From Verrucomicrobiia bacterium (GTDB lineage Bacteria > Verrucomicrobiota > Verrucomicrobiia > Verrucomicrobiales > DEV007), in the NCBI GenBank assembly GCA_020439945.1, contig JAGRPB010000025.1:1-41604 (forward strand): 41,604 nt of DNA, given 5' to 3'. A program made the translations under genes and the position numbers. Of this stretch, positions 33,952 through 41,604 are shown piece after piece. The stretch's first letter is position 1. Every line of letters begins with the position of its first letter. Below the pieces are notes generated by a model, which saw only the letters and a program-made list of their open reading frames with translations, was not told where the DNA came from and did not search any database.

Positions 33952-35547
33952 TCAGTGAGTTTTCAGGAAATGTACGATCTCCTCCGCCAATCGGCCGTTG
34001 ATCCCCTCGATCTCCGCGATCTGCTCCGGTTCCGCCTTTCTCAGTCGCGCCACCGATCCGAAGCGCTTGAGCAGCCGCTGCTTACGCGCCTGGCTGACAC
34101 CCGGGCAATCATCGAGAATGCTCTCTTCGACCCGTCGTTTCATCAGCAGTTGGTGATAGCCGTTGGCAAATCGGTGGGCCTCGTCGCGAATTCGCTGCAT
34201 CAGTCGTAGCGCGCCGGTTTCGTGCGGCAACACGATCGGATCGTTCTCGCCGGGCCGAAAAATTTCCTCCCGCTGCTTGGCCAGGCCGACGATGGGCAGG
34301 TCGTGCAGCCCCAGCCGTTGCAGTTCCTTCACCGCCGAACTCAACTGTCCCTTGCCGCCGTCGACGATGACCAGATCCGGCAGACGCACGTAGGGTTTTC
34401 GCTTTTTCTGCCCCTCGTCTTCCGATTCCCAGCCCTTTTCTAACCGCCGCAGCGCCTCCATCGGATTTTCCTGCGTCGCATCCGCCGCTTCCTCGCCCGC
34501 CCGCGCGCGAGCCTCCAGCAAAATGCGCGAATAGCGCCGCCGCACCACTTCGGCCATCGAGGCGAAATCGTCCTGCCCCTCGACCGTCCTGATCCGATAG
34601 CGCCGGTAGTTGTTGTTGTCGGAAACGCCGTTCCGGAATCGCACCATCGACGCCACGATGTGGTTCGACGAGATGTTCGAAATATCGAAGCACTCCATCA
34701 CCGCCGGCGGCGTCTCCATGCCGAGCGCCTCCTGCAACTCGATCACATCTGCCTCCGGATTGATGGCTTTCCCCGGCACGCCGCGTTTCCGAAACTGCCG
34801 CGTCGGCTTCAGCGTCTTGCGCAAATTGTCGATCATGTCGCGCAACTCCGCCGCTCGCTCGAAATCCAACGCCGCCGCCGCTTCCTGCATTTCCTCCTCG
34901 ATCGACCGGACCAGATCCTTCGCATGCCCCTGCAAGAAATCGCAGGCCTGCTCGACTCGAGCCAGGTAGTCCTCCCGCGTGATCTTCCCGATGCACGGCG
35001 CGGTGCAGTTCCTGATGATGTCGTTCGAGCAATGCTGGTAATCCTTCTCCCCCGGATTCATCGGCCGACAACTCCGCAGGCCGAACTCCTTGTTCATCCA
35101 CGAAATCGTCCGCCGCAGCGCGCCCGAATGTGCGAACGGCCCGAAATACCGCGCCCCGTCCTCCTTGCGAACGCGGGTCAGTTGAAACCGCGGCCACGGC
35201 TCTTCCGGGTGGACCTTCACCAGCAGGAAGCGCTTGTCGTCGCGGAAGCTGACATTGTATTTCGGCCGGTATTCCTTGATCAGCTTGCCTTCGAGCAGCA
35301 GCGATTCCGGTTCATTGCGAACCGTGTGGTATTCGAAATCCCAGATGCTCTCGATCAGTGCCCTCGTTTTGTGATCCGCCGTCCGACTCCGCGACGGCAT
35401 GAAATACGAGGACAATCGCTTTCGCAGATCCCGAGCCTTCCCCACATAGATCACCGTCCCGAACCGGTCCTTGTGCAGATACACCCCCGGCTGATGCGGC
35501 ACATCGCGCAGCTTGGCCTGGAGATCGGGTTTCGCGGGGGTGGGCAT
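33952..35547 (-). CDS. uvrC: Excinuclease ABC subunit C
   Basis: This 531-residue UvrC makes the two incisions in nucleotide excision repair. Its GIY-YIG domain is at about 19-95 (QPGVYLHKDRFGTVIYVGKA). A Cys cluster (CRPMNPGEKDYQHC with NCTAPCIGKI) fits the Fe-S/Cys-rich region. A UVR motif lies near 205-240 (AAAALDFERAAELRDMIDNL). The RNase H-like nuclease shows ECFDISNIS and VIVDGGKGQLSSA, and a helix-hairpin-helix end (DCPGVSQARKQRLLKRFGS) closes it. It is somewhat shorter than the about 600-residue enteric protein. It is leftward, upstream of the PBP2-like gene by about 83 bases. Confidence 0.97.
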   Translation of the reverse strand: MPTPAKPDLQAKLRDVPHQPGVYLHKDRFGTVIYVGKARDLRKRLSSYFMPSRSRTADHKTRALIESIWDFEYHTVRNEPESLLLEGKLIKEYRPKYNVSFRDDKRFLLVKVHPEEPWPRFQLTRVRKEDGARYFGPFAHSGALRRTISWMNKEFGLRSCRPMNPGEKDYQHCSNDIIRNCTAPCIGKITREDYLARVEQACDFLQGHAKDLVRSIEEEMQEAAAALDFERAAELRDMIDNLRKTLKPTRQFRKRGVPGKAINPEADVIELQEALGMETPPAVMECFDISNISSNHIVASMVRFRNGVSDNNNYRRYRIRTVEGQDDFASMAEVVRRRYSRILLEARARAGEEAADATQENPMEALRRLEKGWESEDEGQKKRKPYVRLPDLVIVDGGKGQLSSAVKELQRLGLHDLPIVGLAKQREEIFRPGENDPIVLPHETGALRLMQRIRDEAHRFANGYHQLLMKRRVEESILDDCPGVSQARKQRLLKRFGSVARLRKAEPEQIAEIEGINGRLAEEIVHFLKTH

Positions 35548-35600
35548 GACTGGGCGAAAAGAAACCCCGGCGCTTCGACAAAGTCAAAGAAGCGGCGGCC

Positions 35601-36956
35601 TCACCTTTCCCACCCGAAATCCTCCGGCCGATACGGCACTACGTTCTCAGGAAATCCTTCGCGCAACAACTCGACTGCCCGCGCGATCAGCGTGTCGTGT
35701 TCCGCCGCGAGATCCTTAACCTCGAACGACACGATTTCGTGCGGGATCACTCCGATTCCTTCAATGCCCCGACCTCCGTTGAAGCGGCCTTTGTTCGAAT
35801 AGATCGAGACCCTCAAGTTGAAGAGCCCGGACGGCAGGGCGATCTCCGTTTTTCCCGAGCTCATTCCCGCTGTCGGGCTCTCGCCGATCACGTAGGCGCG
35901 ACCGTCTTCCTTGAAGATTCCCGAGCCCGTCTCGCCGGCACTTCGCGCCGTCGCGTCGATGATCACCACCACCGGACCACCATACGAATTCGGCCCCGCG
36001 CTCTGGTAGGTCTTGCCCCAACTCGTGGTTTTGCCTTTCGGAATAAATCGGCCAAACAGCGCGTCGTGATCGAATCCGCCTCCCGAGTTTCCGCGCCAAT
36101 CGAGAATCATGCCGGGCACGTCCGCGAGTTCGGCCAGCGCCAAGTCCATTTGCTCCGGCAGGTTTCCCTTACAGCGCCGCACATGGAGATACCCGAAACC
36201 GCCCTCATCCTCCGACAGTCGACACCAGTGCAAGTTGCTGTCGCCGCTCCACTTCGTGTCCGGAGCAGGCTTCGGGAAAAAGGCGGGGCCGTCCGGCACC
36301 TGGCTAACGCGTCCCTCGCAATCGATCTGCACCCCGAGTTCGGCTCCCTCGGAATCCCGAAGCGTCATTCTGACCTTCGATCCCACTTCTCCCGTCAGAC
36401 CCCAGTGCATCGCGCTGAAAACCGCCTGCTGCGACGTCGAGTAACTCGCCAGATCCGAGCGTTCCTCGATCCGCTTTGCCAGCCATTCGTCAACCGGCAG
36501 TCCATCCACCTCCAACACCCGAATGCCGGGCCGAATCCCCCGCTCCTTCGCGTTCGCCCACGATCGTTTCACAAAAATTCCGTCACCAATCCGCGTCCAG
36601 AACATTCCCAATCCCGTCTGCGGCTTCGTCTCGATCCACTGAACCTCCTGCGTTTGGTCCGTCTTCAAAACCGCCGCATGCCCATCCTTCAAACGAGCCA
36701 ACAATCGCCACAGCAGAATGTAGTGTTCCTGATCGTTGCTTACCTCCTTCGCCTCCTCCCGAAACTGCTCAGATACCGCCGGCCAATCGATCTGCTTCAG
36801 TTCAAAAAAATGGCCGCATTTCGCTTCGATCTGCGCGAGGGCAAAATCGACGTCGCGCTCGTAGTCGGTTTCCGCGAGTGCTGGACACGATCCCGCGAGC
36901 AGCAGCACCAATCCGCTGACCATTTTCCGTAACCACATCACGAACGATCGTTTCAA
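35601..36956 (-). CDS. S41 family serine peptidase (C-terminal-processing/tricorn-core type), exported
   Basis: This 451-residue protein has a signal peptide (VSGLVLLLAGSCPALA before ETDYE). A PDZ-like stretch (about 115-200: RGIRPGIRVLEVDGLPVDEW) precedes the S41 domain. Visible S41 signatures are LDWRGNSGGGFDHDALF, ARSAGETGSGIF with the expected nucleophile Ser near 339, and a substrate-side GESPTAGMSSGKTEIALPSG. It should act on periplasmic or secreted proteins; the target is unknown. The ATG at 36956 is taken; ATG 36938 is also possible. It is divergent from the toxin-antitoxin pair, with a palindromic repeat between them. Confidence 0.9.
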   Translation of the reverse strand: MKRSFVMWLRKMVSGLVLLLAGSCPALAETDYERDVDFALAQIEAKCGHFFELKQIDWPAVSEQFREEAKEVSNDQEHYILLWRLLARLKDGHAAVLKTDQTQEVQWIETKPQTGLGMFWTRIGDGIFVKRSWANAKERGIRPGIRVLEVDGLPVDEWLAKRIEERSDLASYSTSQQAVFSAMHWGLTGEVGSKVRMTLRDSEGAELGVQIDCEGRVSQVPDGPAFFPKPAPDTKWSGDSNLHWCRLSEDEGGFGYLHVRRCKGNLPEQMDLALAELADVPGMILDWRGNSGGGFDHDALFGRFIPKGKTTSWGKTYQSAGPNSYGGPVVVIIDATARSAGETGSGIFKEDGRAYVIGESPTAGMSSGKTEIALPSGLFNLRVSIYSNKGRFNGGRGIEGIGVIPHEIVSFEVKDLAAEHDTLIARAVELLREGFPENVVPYRPEDFGWER

Positions 36957-36968
36957 ATTCGATCCAAC

Positions 36969-37004
36969 GAGTCAACAGGGTACGGTCGGCGACTCAACCC
37001 TGTT
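36969..37004 (+). repeat. Dispersed palindromic repeat, copy B (intergenic)
   Basis: This is an inverted pair AACAGGGT (36974-36981) and ACCCTGTT (36997-37004) in the 106-base gap between the S41 peptidase and the antitoxin. It matches the minus strand of copy A (15004-15040) at 28 of 36 aligned positions without gaps. It could also serve as an operator for the adjacent toxin-antitoxin operon, but its second copy inside an unrelated gene makes a mobile palindrome more likely. Confidence 0.65.
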
Positions 37005-37062
37005 CCGTTACCCTTCCCGACGCGTTGACCACATGACTTCCGGGTGATACGCTCTCGTCATC

Positions 37063-37284
37063 ATGATCCTCGATTCGGTTCCTGAAGTTCGTGCGCTCTC
37101 CAACGATCAAAAGTTGCAATTGATCGAAGAGCTTTGGTCGGAACTGGGCATCTCACTGGATGAAATCGAGTATCCCATTTCGTCCTCAGACATTCGCCTG
37201 GCCGAAGAATCGTTTTCAGAATCGGCTTCGCGGGGTGATTCAGGCACTCCTTGGGAGATGATTCGCAAAACGGCGCAGCGCTAG
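37063..37284 (+). CDS. Antitoxin, addiction-module component family
   Basis: This 73-residue acidic protein begins with the pattern common to this antitoxin family (VRALSNDQKLQLIEELWSEL, matching the L-x-x-x-E-R/K-L-x-L-x-E-x-L-W core) and ends in a polar segment that would wrap the toxin. It is followed by a ParE-type toxin gene five bases downstream, the usual order for type II systems. TTGACC (37025-37030) with TACGCT (37048-37053), 17 bases apart, is a possible promoter. Confidence 0.82.
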   Translation: MILDSVPEVRALSNDQKLQLIEELWSELGISLDEIEYPISSSDIRLAEESFSESASRGDSGTPWEMIRKTAQR

Positions 37285-37288
37285 ATTG

Positions 37289-37594
37289 ATGTGGGCGCCT
37301 GTCTTATTGAGAGCTGCGGAAGATGACTTTTTCCGCATCTACAGGAAACTCGAATCTCACCAATCCGGTTTGGGCGAAGCGTTCAGTGACGCATTGGACA
37401 CCAGCCTCACCCTGCTCTCCCGCCACCCTCACCTCGAGCGCAAGCATGGCGACTCGATTCGGCGATATGTGCTCCATCGATTTTCTCTGGGAATCTATTA
37501 CCGGGTGGAGAAGGACCGCCTGATGATTTGTCGCATCTTGGACCTTCGCCAATCGCCTCGGCAGACCGATCGAGACTTGGAGGGTTTTTCGTAG
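37289..37594 (+). CDS. Toxin, RelE/ParE superfamily
   Basis: This 101-residue protein has the ParE/RelE opening (VLLRAAEDDFFRIYRKLE) and the diagnostic C-terminal strand pair RRYVLHRFSLGIYYRVEKD, then LMICRILDLRQSP, where the family usually reads V-L-H-x-R-R-x-P. The ATG at 37289 was preferred; a TTG directly before it is also in frame. ParE members usually poison gyrase and RelE members cleave mRNA; the lack of the usual His in the last motif (Asp here) leaves the target open. It is translated after the antitoxin, four bases from its stop. Confidence 0.85.
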   Translation: MWAPVLLRAAEDDFFRIYRKLESHQSGLGEAFSDALDTSLTLLSRHPHLERKHGDSIRRYVLHRFSLGIYYRVEKDRLMICRILDLRQSPRQTDRDLEGFS

Positions 37595-37747
37595 CGGTTG
37601 AAAAAGCCTCTTCCGCAGGGGCGTCATCGTTTGCAACCCCCCGGTTCACTGGTAAACTTCCCTTGATTTTTTCCCTGGCATCCGCCGCGGGCAAAACCAT
37701 TTCTCACACCGCGTCGTATCGCCTCTTTTGATCCGCTTCTCCCTGCG

Positions 37748-38548
37748 ATGAAACACGTCCTCGCCTCCGCGGCCACAATCCTGTTCCTGTTCACCCTCAG
37801 CCCGGTCCTGGCCCAGGAAGGCGGAATCGAAACCGCGTCGGCCACGGATGCGGCTTCCCAGGCCCAGCAGGCCACGGAGACCTTCCTCGATATCTTCATG
37901 AAAGGCGGCGTGGTCCTGATGGCGCCGCTGGCGGTGCTGTCGTTTCTCGCGGTGCTGCTGATCTTTTTCTACTTCCTCACCATCCGCCAGGGCACGGTGG
38001 TCAGTAACAAGTTCATGAACGCGGCCGACGCGCTGATCCGGAAACAGGACTACCTCGGTCTGATCGCGGTCTGCAACCGGGAGAACGAATGCATCGCCCG
38101 CATTGTCTACAAGACCCTGGATTTCGCGACGAAAAACCCGACCGCCAGCTTTGACGAGGTTCGCGAAGTGACGGAAGCCGAAGGCACCCGCCAGGCCAGC
38201 ATCCTCAACAACCGCATCAGCTACCTCAACGACATCGGCCGCATCGCGCCCATGGTCGGGCTGCTCGGCACGGTGGTCGGGATGATCGAGGCGTTCAACG
38301 ACATCGGCTCCGGCGTGCAGCACATGGAACTGGCGCCCGGTGTGTCCAAGGCGCTCATCACCACGGCGGCAGGTCTGGTCATCGGGATCCCCTCGCTGAT
38401 TTTCTACTCCATTTTCCGGGGCAAGGTGCAGAAGCTGATCGCCGAACTCGAGGCGGCCATGACGCACATCATGGCCCTGCTGGCGGCGCAGTACAAGCGC
38501 GCCAACTACCGGGCTTCGGCTCGGCGGGAAAACGCGGAAAGCGCTTGA
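37748..38548 (+). CDS. exbB: ExbB/TolQ-type proton channel subunit
   Basis: This 266-residue protein has an N-terminal signal-like segment (residues 1-22, VLAQEGG) and a Ala/Thr/Gln-rich stretch. Membrane helix one follows (about 54-78). A cytoplasmic loop precedes the conserved MotA/TolQ/ExbB core: GRIAPMVGLLGTVVGMIEAF and ALITTAAGLVIGIPSLIFYS. It forms the proton-driven motor with ExbD. A 153-base gap after the toxin gene probably holds its promoter. It is the first of three co-directional genes (exbB, exbD, TPR protein). Whether it powers a TonB-type or a Tol-type system is not decided by sequence. Confidence 0.93.
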   Translation: MKHVLASAATILFLFTLSPVLAQEGGIETASATDAASQAQQATETFLDIFMKGGVVLMAPLAVLSFLAVLLIFFYFLTIRQGTVVSNKFMNAADALIRKQDYLGLIAVCNRENECIARIVYKTLDFATKNPTASFDEVREVTEAEGTRQASILNNRISYLNDIGRIAPMVGLLGTVVGMIEAFNDIGSGVQHMELAPGVSKALITTAAGLVIGIPSLIFYSIFRGKVQKLIAELEAAMTHIMALLAAQYKRANYRASARRENAESA

Positions 38549-38588
38549 TCGGCCGATCGCTTTTCCCTCGCTCCCCTCTCGATCTGAC

Positions 38589-39011
38589 ATGAAATTCCGC
38601 GACTATCACAGCCAGCCAGCGTCCGAGCTGGAACTCGCACCGATGATCGACGTGGTGTTCCTGCTGCTGATCTTTTTCCTGGTCACCTGGCAGTTCGCCC
38701 GCTTCGAGCGAAACATGGACATCGCGGTCCCGGCGGCGGAGGAAGTCGACGACACCACACGAACGGTCAACGAGATCATCATCAACGTGCAGGAAGACGG
38801 CACCGTGCTCCTGAACGAGCGCAAGTATACCCAGGACGAACTACTGGCGCGACTTTCCACCATCGCGGCGGTCGACCAGAACCAGGCGGTGATTCTACGC
38901 GGCGATTCCAAAGCCGATTTTCAGCACATCATCGACGTGCTGGACACGATCAAGAAGTCCGGCATCTGGAACGTGGCCTTTGCCGCGACGAAGCCCCAGC
39001 AGGAACCATGA
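38589..39011 (+). CDS. exbD: ExbD/TolR-type motor subunit
   Basis: This 140-residue protein has the family architecture: a short cytoplasmic start, one membrane helix with the functional Asp (LAPMIDVVFLLLIFFLV, Asp21), then a periplasmic domain (IIINVQEDGTVLLNERKYTQ and AVILRGDSKADFQHIIDVLD). It lies 40 bases after exbB, and its stop overlaps the next start in ATGA. Together they form the proton motive force transducer. Confidence 0.95.
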   Translation: MKFRDYHSQPASELELAPMIDVVFLLLIFFLVTWQFARFERNMDIAVPAAEEVDDTTRTVNEIIINVQEDGTVLLNERKYTQDELLARLSTIAAVDQNQAVILRGDSKADFQHIIDVLDTIKKSGIWNVAFAATKPQQEP

Positions 39012-41482
39012 GGCAATCTTTTCTCCGGACAGCGACCGCGGTGGCTCTGCTTTCCATCGCCTGGGCGGAGCGCGGTGGGTTCGCGCAGGACAGCAACGCG
39101 CCGTCTGCGATCCGGGCCCAGCCCCTGGAGCCGGAAACTTCGGTCCCGGTGGATGGCGTGCCGGAGAGCTTCTCAAAAAAGGAGGACCTCCTCGCCTACG
39201 CTGATCTGCTGTATTCGAAGCAGCAGTATCCTCTCGCGGCGCGGCAGTACCAGCTTTTTCTCCAGCAACATCCCAACAGCCCGAACGCGCAGGTGGGTTG
39301 GTTCCGACTCGGCGAATGCTACCTCGAAGTGGGCCAACAGGCCGACGCGGCGACCACTTTCAAGCATGTCATCGACACCTACAAGCAGGGCATCTTTGTC
39401 GGCTCTGCCGCCTACCGGCTGGCGGTGATGAAATACAATGCCAAGGATTTCGCCGCGGCGGCCCTCTACTTCGACATTGCGACCGCCTATCTCTCGAGTC
39501 CCGACGCGGCGCTGCAGGCGCAGTTTTACCTGGCCCGCTGCCAGCAACTGGCCGACGAGCCCGACCAGGCCGCCACCATCTATCAGAAGGTGCTCGATGC
39601 CAAGGCTCCCGATCCCGCCACGGCCGCGCAATGGGAGAATCCGTTTCGCGAGCGCAGCCTGTTGGAACTGGCTCGCCTGCAGTACGACGTGGGCAACGCC
39701 AGGGAAGCGTTCGCCAAGTTCGAGGAACTGGCGACTTCCGCCGGCAACGCGGAATATCGCGAGGAGGCCTACGCCCGCGCCGGTCTGCTGGCCTCCGAAC
39801 TCGGCGAACTCGAAACCAGCAACGACTACCTCGCCAAGGCGCTTGAATTTGAGGGAGAGAACCAGTGGAAGTCGCTCGCCACCGTCGGCCTGATCTTCAA
39901 TTATTTTTCCGCCGGCGAATACGAAAAAGTGATCGGCATGTACTCGTCGCAGGCTTTCAACGCGCCGGACGATACCCGGCCGAAGATGCTGCTCATCGTC
40001 GGCCATTCCTATCGCCTGACGGACAACCTGAAGTCGGCCATCGAGATCTACGAGTTGGTCGAACAGAACTATCGTGAGCGACCCGAGGGCTCCGAGGCCG
40101 GCTACCGTCGCCTGCAATGCCTCAACCAGATGGGCGACGCGGGCTTTCCGATCCACGTCACCAACTACGTCGATCGCCAGCGGGAAATCGATCCGGGCAG
40201 CGAGTTCATCGACCTGGCCCTGCTGATGCGGGCGGAATGGAATTTCGCCAAAGCCCAGTCCGCCGCCGCGAACGGGGAGCGCAAGGAAGCCGGTAATCTC
40301 TACGCCGAGGCGGCCGTGGACTACGCCGCCGTCCGCGGTGACAAGATTCCCGAGAAATACCTCGAACCGCGGCTCTACAAACTCGGCTGGTCGCAGTCGG
40401 AATCCGGCGACGCCAGCGGCGCCATCATCACGCTGGGAGAATTCGATCGGGCGTTTCCGAGCAGCGAGCTGATGCCTTCCGCGCTCGCGAAGCGCGCCGA
40501 GACCTATCAGAGCCTGCAGGATTTCACCGCCGCCCTCGAGGATTTCCGCGCTCTTGCCACGAAATATCCCGACGCCACCGAGGCCGAATTTTCCCTGCAA
40601 CAGATCGCGCGAATTCATGGGCACCGACGCGAGATCGACCAGATGATTTCCGCCTACCGGGAACTCCTGGAAAAGTATCCCGACAGCAGCGCGTCGGCCG
40701 AGGCCAGCTACTGGATCGGGGTGGGACTCTTCGAACAGGAAAAATACGAGGAAGCCATTCCGGAACTCGAAACGGCCCGGAAAAAAGATCCGGAGAACTA
40801 CGGCAACATGGCTTCGCTCCGACTCGTGCTGAGCCACTACCAGGCCGAGCACCTCGACGAACTGGCCAAGGAAGCGGGCGCCTATCTCGACAAGGCGGCG
40901 AAAGACGAGAAGATGGCGCCCATTCCACCCAAGGTGCTGGGCTATCTCGGGCGTCGCCTCTTCGACCGGCAGGATTACCAACTCGCCGACCGCTTCCTCG
41001 CCGCGAGCACGACTCCGGGGGATCCGACCGCCACCTCTTCGGAAATCTGGGACCTGCTGGGTCAGGCGAGAATGAAACTGAAAGACTACGCCGGTGCCGT
41101 GGAGCCGTTGAAGAATTTCCTGACCATGACCCAGCGCCCCAGCCTGCGCGCCCAGGCCCTGCTGGAACTCGGCCGTGCCTACCTGCAGATCAAGCAGTAT
41201 GACAAGGCCCTCGAAAGCGCCCGCGAATCCCTGAGTTCGCTCAAGGAGGGCCGCACCAACGCCGAGGCCCGCGTGCTGGTGGGCGACATCGCCATGGCGC
41301 AGGGTGATCCCGCCACCGCTGGTCGGGAATACACGGTGATGAGCCAGATTTTCGTCGATCCCGAACTGACGCCACTCGCCCTCACCAAGGCCATCAAGGC
41401 ATTCCGTCAAGCCGGCGACGAAGAGCAGGCCACCAAACTCGAGGCTCAGCTGAAATCTCAGTATCCCGAGTACAAGCCCTGA
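39008..41482 (+). CDS. Exported 824-residue TPR-repeat protein, Exb/Tol-associated
   Basis: A signal peptide (hydrophobic ATAVALLSIAWA, cleavage near FAQ at about 27) leads into at least a dozen TPR units across about 55-815. Examples are YSKQQYPLAARQYQLFLQQH, PDSSASAEASYWIGVGLFEQ and YDKALESARESLSSLKEGRT. Overall it is a large periplasmic or outer-membrane-facing solenoid. Its first repeats resemble CpoB/YbgF and BamD-like TPRs. Translational coupling with exbD (ATGA) suggests it partners the ExbB-ExbD motor, perhaps as an enlarged CpoB-like cofactor; this is inference. No tolA, tolB, pal or tonB is in the window. Confidence 0.88.
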   Translation: MRQSFLRTATAVALLSIAWAERGGFAQDSNAPSAIRAQPLEPETSVPVDGVPESFSKKEDLLAYADLLYSKQQYPLAARQYQLFLQQHPNSPNAQVGWFRLGECYLEVGQQADAATTFKHVIDTYKQGIFVGSAAYRLAVMKYNAKDFAAAALYFDIATAYLSSPDAALQAQFYLARCQQLADEPDQAATIYQKVLDAKAPDPATAAQWENPFRERSLLELARLQYDVGNAREAFAKFEELATSAGNAEYREEAYARAGLLASELGELETSNDYLAKALEFEGENQWKSLATVGLIFNYFSAGEYEKVIGMYSSQAFNAPDDTRPKMLLIVGHSYRLTDNLKSAIEIYELVEQNYRERPEGSEAGYRRLQCLNQMGDAGFPIHVTNYVDRQREIDPGSEFIDLALLMRAEWNFAKAQSAAANGERKEAGNLYAEAAVDYAAVRGDKIPEKYLEPRLYKLGWSQSESGDASGAIITLGEFDRAFPSSELMPSALAKRAETYQSLQDFTAALEDFRALATKYPDATEAEFSLQQIARIHGHRREIDQMISAYRELLEKYPDSSASAEASYWIGVGLFEQEKYEEAIPELETARKKDPENYGNMASLRLVLSHYQAEHLDELAKEAGAYLDKAAKDEKMAPIPPKVLGYLGRRLFDRQDYQLADRFLAASTTPGDPTATSSEIWDLLGQARMKLKDYAGAVEPLKNFLTMTQRPSLRAQALLELGRAYLQIKQYDKALESARESLSSLKEGRTNAEARVLVGDIAMAQGDPATAGREYTVMSQIFVDPELTPLALTKAIKAFRQAGDEEQATKLEAQLKSQYPEYKP

Positions 41483-41501
41483 GCAAAACCGGGCGACTCG
41501 A

Positions 41502-41604
41502 TCAGTTCGCGGGCTTCTTTGGCTTCATCTTCCTTGGTTTCCCGTTTTCGTCTGGCACGTGGGCTTCGTTCAGGAAGCCGATCGATCGCCTTGACCACCA
41601 GGCG
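41502..41604 (-). CDS. Possible C-terminal end of a leftward gene (partial)
   Basis: The minus strand is open from the right edge to a TGA at 41502-41504 and would encode AWWSRRSIGFLNEAHVPDEN followed by GKPRKMKPKKPAN, a plausible basic C-terminus. It would converge on the TPR gene with a 19-base gap. Another minus frame ending at 41458 is also open, so the call is weak. No family recognised. Confidence 0.3.
   Translation of the reverse strand, partial: AWWSRRSIGFLNEAHVPDENGKPRKMKPKKPAN

Noticed and set aside
39173..41410. Long minus-strand open frame opposite the TPR protein
   Set aside because: Shadow of the GC-rich TPR gene; the plus strand has a signal peptide and clear repeats.

Overview
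The window reads as a chromosomal segment of a Gram-negative bacterium of roughly 60+% GC. A Verrucomicrobiota-like origin is my best guess. It rests on the gene mix (very large secreted proteins, an ExbB with its own signal peptide, a SufT/IscU-like/rhodanese cluster, outer-membrane channels, lipoproteins, weak Shine-Dalgarno sites) and not on any marker gene. I see no rRNA, tRNA or CRISPR array.

Layout. (1) 1-2336, minus strand: the first 778 residues of a large exported protein that runs off the left edge. (2) 2337-14143: an exopolysaccharide/O-antigen type (Wzx/Wzy) locus. The rightward operon encodes a chain-length regulator/BY-kinase, the initiating phosphoglycosyltransferase, a polymerase/ligase-like membrane protein, GT2 and GT4 glycosyltransferases and a PIG-L type deacetylase. 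A leftward pair (Wzx-like flippase and a second glycosyltransferase) converges on it. Both operons start in short AT-rich islands, and the rightward one has a strongly folded leader. (3) 14339-16015: a leftward Fe-S maturation cluster (SufT, IscU/NifU-like scaffold, rhodanese-like protein without its catalytic Cys), followed by a decayed IS200/RAYT-type transposase tail. (4) 16431-23456: a visibly lower-GC block with two DUF1254/DUF1214 exported proteins, two outer-membrane channel-like beta-barrel proteins, a glycine-zipper lipoprotein and a divergent large TPR protein with a putative DNA-binding N-terminus. This looks like one acquired unit and is the best candidate here for an undescribed system. 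(5) 23976-29868: a complete tripartite RND efflux operon (outer-membrane factor, adaptor, pump). (6) 29984-36956: housekeeping and envelope genes: ion channel, PssA, PBP2-like transpeptidase, UvrC, S41 peptidase. (7) 37063-41482: a ParE-type toxin-antitoxin pair, then ExbB, ExbD and an 824-residue TPR protein, probably one energy-transducing envelope complex.

A dispersed imperfect palindrome (core AACAGGGT...ACCCTGTT) occurs in the 3' end of the Fe-S scaffold gene and again between the S41 peptidase and the toxin-antitoxin pair. Together with the transposase remnant it suggests a REP-like element family in this genome.

Functional links. The polysaccharide, phospholipid, peptidoglycan, efflux and Tol/Exb-type genes are all envelope functions. 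The DUF1254 block has a regulator candidate and outer-membrane channels but no recognisable enzyme, so its substrate cannot be read from sequence.
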